From Candidatus Dadabacteria bacterium (GTDB lineage: Bacteria > Desulfobacterota_D > UBA1144 > Nemesobacterales > UBA2774), in assembly GCA_030632765.1 (NCBI GenBank), contig DAOVUC010000161.1, forward strand, positions 1 through 5,014: 5,014 nt of DNA. The letters are read 5' to 3'. The notes below the pieces were generated by a model. The model did not search any database, was not told where the DNA came from, and was given only the letters and a program-made list of their open reading frames with translations. Numbering within the stretch: position 1 is the first letter of the stretch; each line of letters starts with the position of its first letter. The position numbers were made by a program, and so were the translations under genes. Positions 4,766-5,014 of this stretch are shown here, piece by piece.

Positions 4766-5014
4766 TTAGATAAGAAGTTTTCTATGGGGCGGTTTTTTGA
4801 AGACCCACAACATTTGGTTGCCGCCGCGCTGTATTTCGTAGGGCACTTTCTTAATCTTTACTACAAAACCATCTCTTTCAAGCTCTTCGATCAAGGGGTC
4901 AATATGGGGTGAGCGGTTCAGCATAAGATCAAGAAGAGGGAAGATGCGAGCCTCTTCCGACACCCTGAGCATTTCGTATACAGCCGCCTTGTGGAAGTTG
5001 TAATCGTAATGATC
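4766..5014 (-). CDS. SAM-dependent methyltransferase, C-terminal 82 residues (runs off right edge)
   Basis: The reading frame is open from the right edge to TAA at 4768-4766. The visible part begins DHYDYNFHKAAVYEMLRVS and continues EARIFPLLDL, SPHIDPLIEELERDGF and VPYEIQRGGNQMLWV. I recognise this ending as that of a class I SAM-dependent methyltransferase family in which EVRIFPLLDL, SPHLxPVL and VPYEFQRGGNQML are conserved near the C terminus. The SAM-binding glycine-rich motif would be upstream, outside the window, so the catalytic part cannot be checked. The substrate is unknown. An internal ATG at 4972 could give a 68-residue reading, but the family match continues upstream of it, so the gene is a partial one. 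It is followed by about 390 bases before the next large gene, and its product is not obviously related to either neighbour. Confidence 0.75.
   Translation of the reverse strand, partial: DHYDYNFHKAAVYEMLRVSEEARIFPLLDLMLNRSPHIDPLIEELERDGFVVKIKKVPYEIQRGGNQMLWVFKKPPHRKLLI

Overview
The window reads almost entirely on the minus strand. It is moderate in GC and looks like chromosomal DNA of a Gram-negative bacterium. Supporting signs are Sec-type export of one product, a good sigma-70 promoter and clear Shine-Dalgarno sites. The lineage cannot be fixed from the sequence; an environmental or marine lineage of the deltaproteobacterial or Dadabacteria kind is only a guess. Genes enter at both edges: a ParA-type ATPase runs off the left edge and a methyltransferase runs off the right.

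Positions 1-3280 hold a compact minus-strand cluster. In transcription order it contains a 102-residue protein of unknown function, a short Ppx/GppA-family exopolyphosphatase (TTG start), a degenerate CYTH plus CHAD protein expected to bind polyphosphate, and a ParA/MinD-type ATPase starting 3 bases after the CHAD stop. Ppx, CHAD and a ParA ATPase together suggest a module that degrades, binds and perhaps positions polyphosphate granules. The last part is inference.

Positions 3281-3625 contain no intact gene. A 34-codon minus-strand remnant resembles the C-terminal end of an IS481-like integrase-core transposase. Similar TGTCC-type sequences face each other near 3315 and 3582, so this is probably a decayed, internally deleted insertion sequence just upstream of the polyphosphate cluster.

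Positions 3630-4372 encode a secreted collagen-like protein: signal peptide, IPT/TIG-like beta domain, fifteen Gly-X-Y triplets and a cysteine-rich tail. The reading frame is broken twice, at a run of four G and a run of seven G on the coding strand. Removing one base from each run restores a coherent protein of 246 residues. The gene has its own promoter (TTGACT-17-TATAGT) and a strong ribosome binding site. The breaks could be sequencing error, decay or phase variation.

Positions 4373-4765 are AT-rich and intergenic. They hold that promoter, a 14-codon ORF with an ideal ribosome binding site, and an imperfect direct repeat containing TATAAT. Positions 4766-5014 encode the C-terminal 82 residues of a SAM-dependent methyltransferase.
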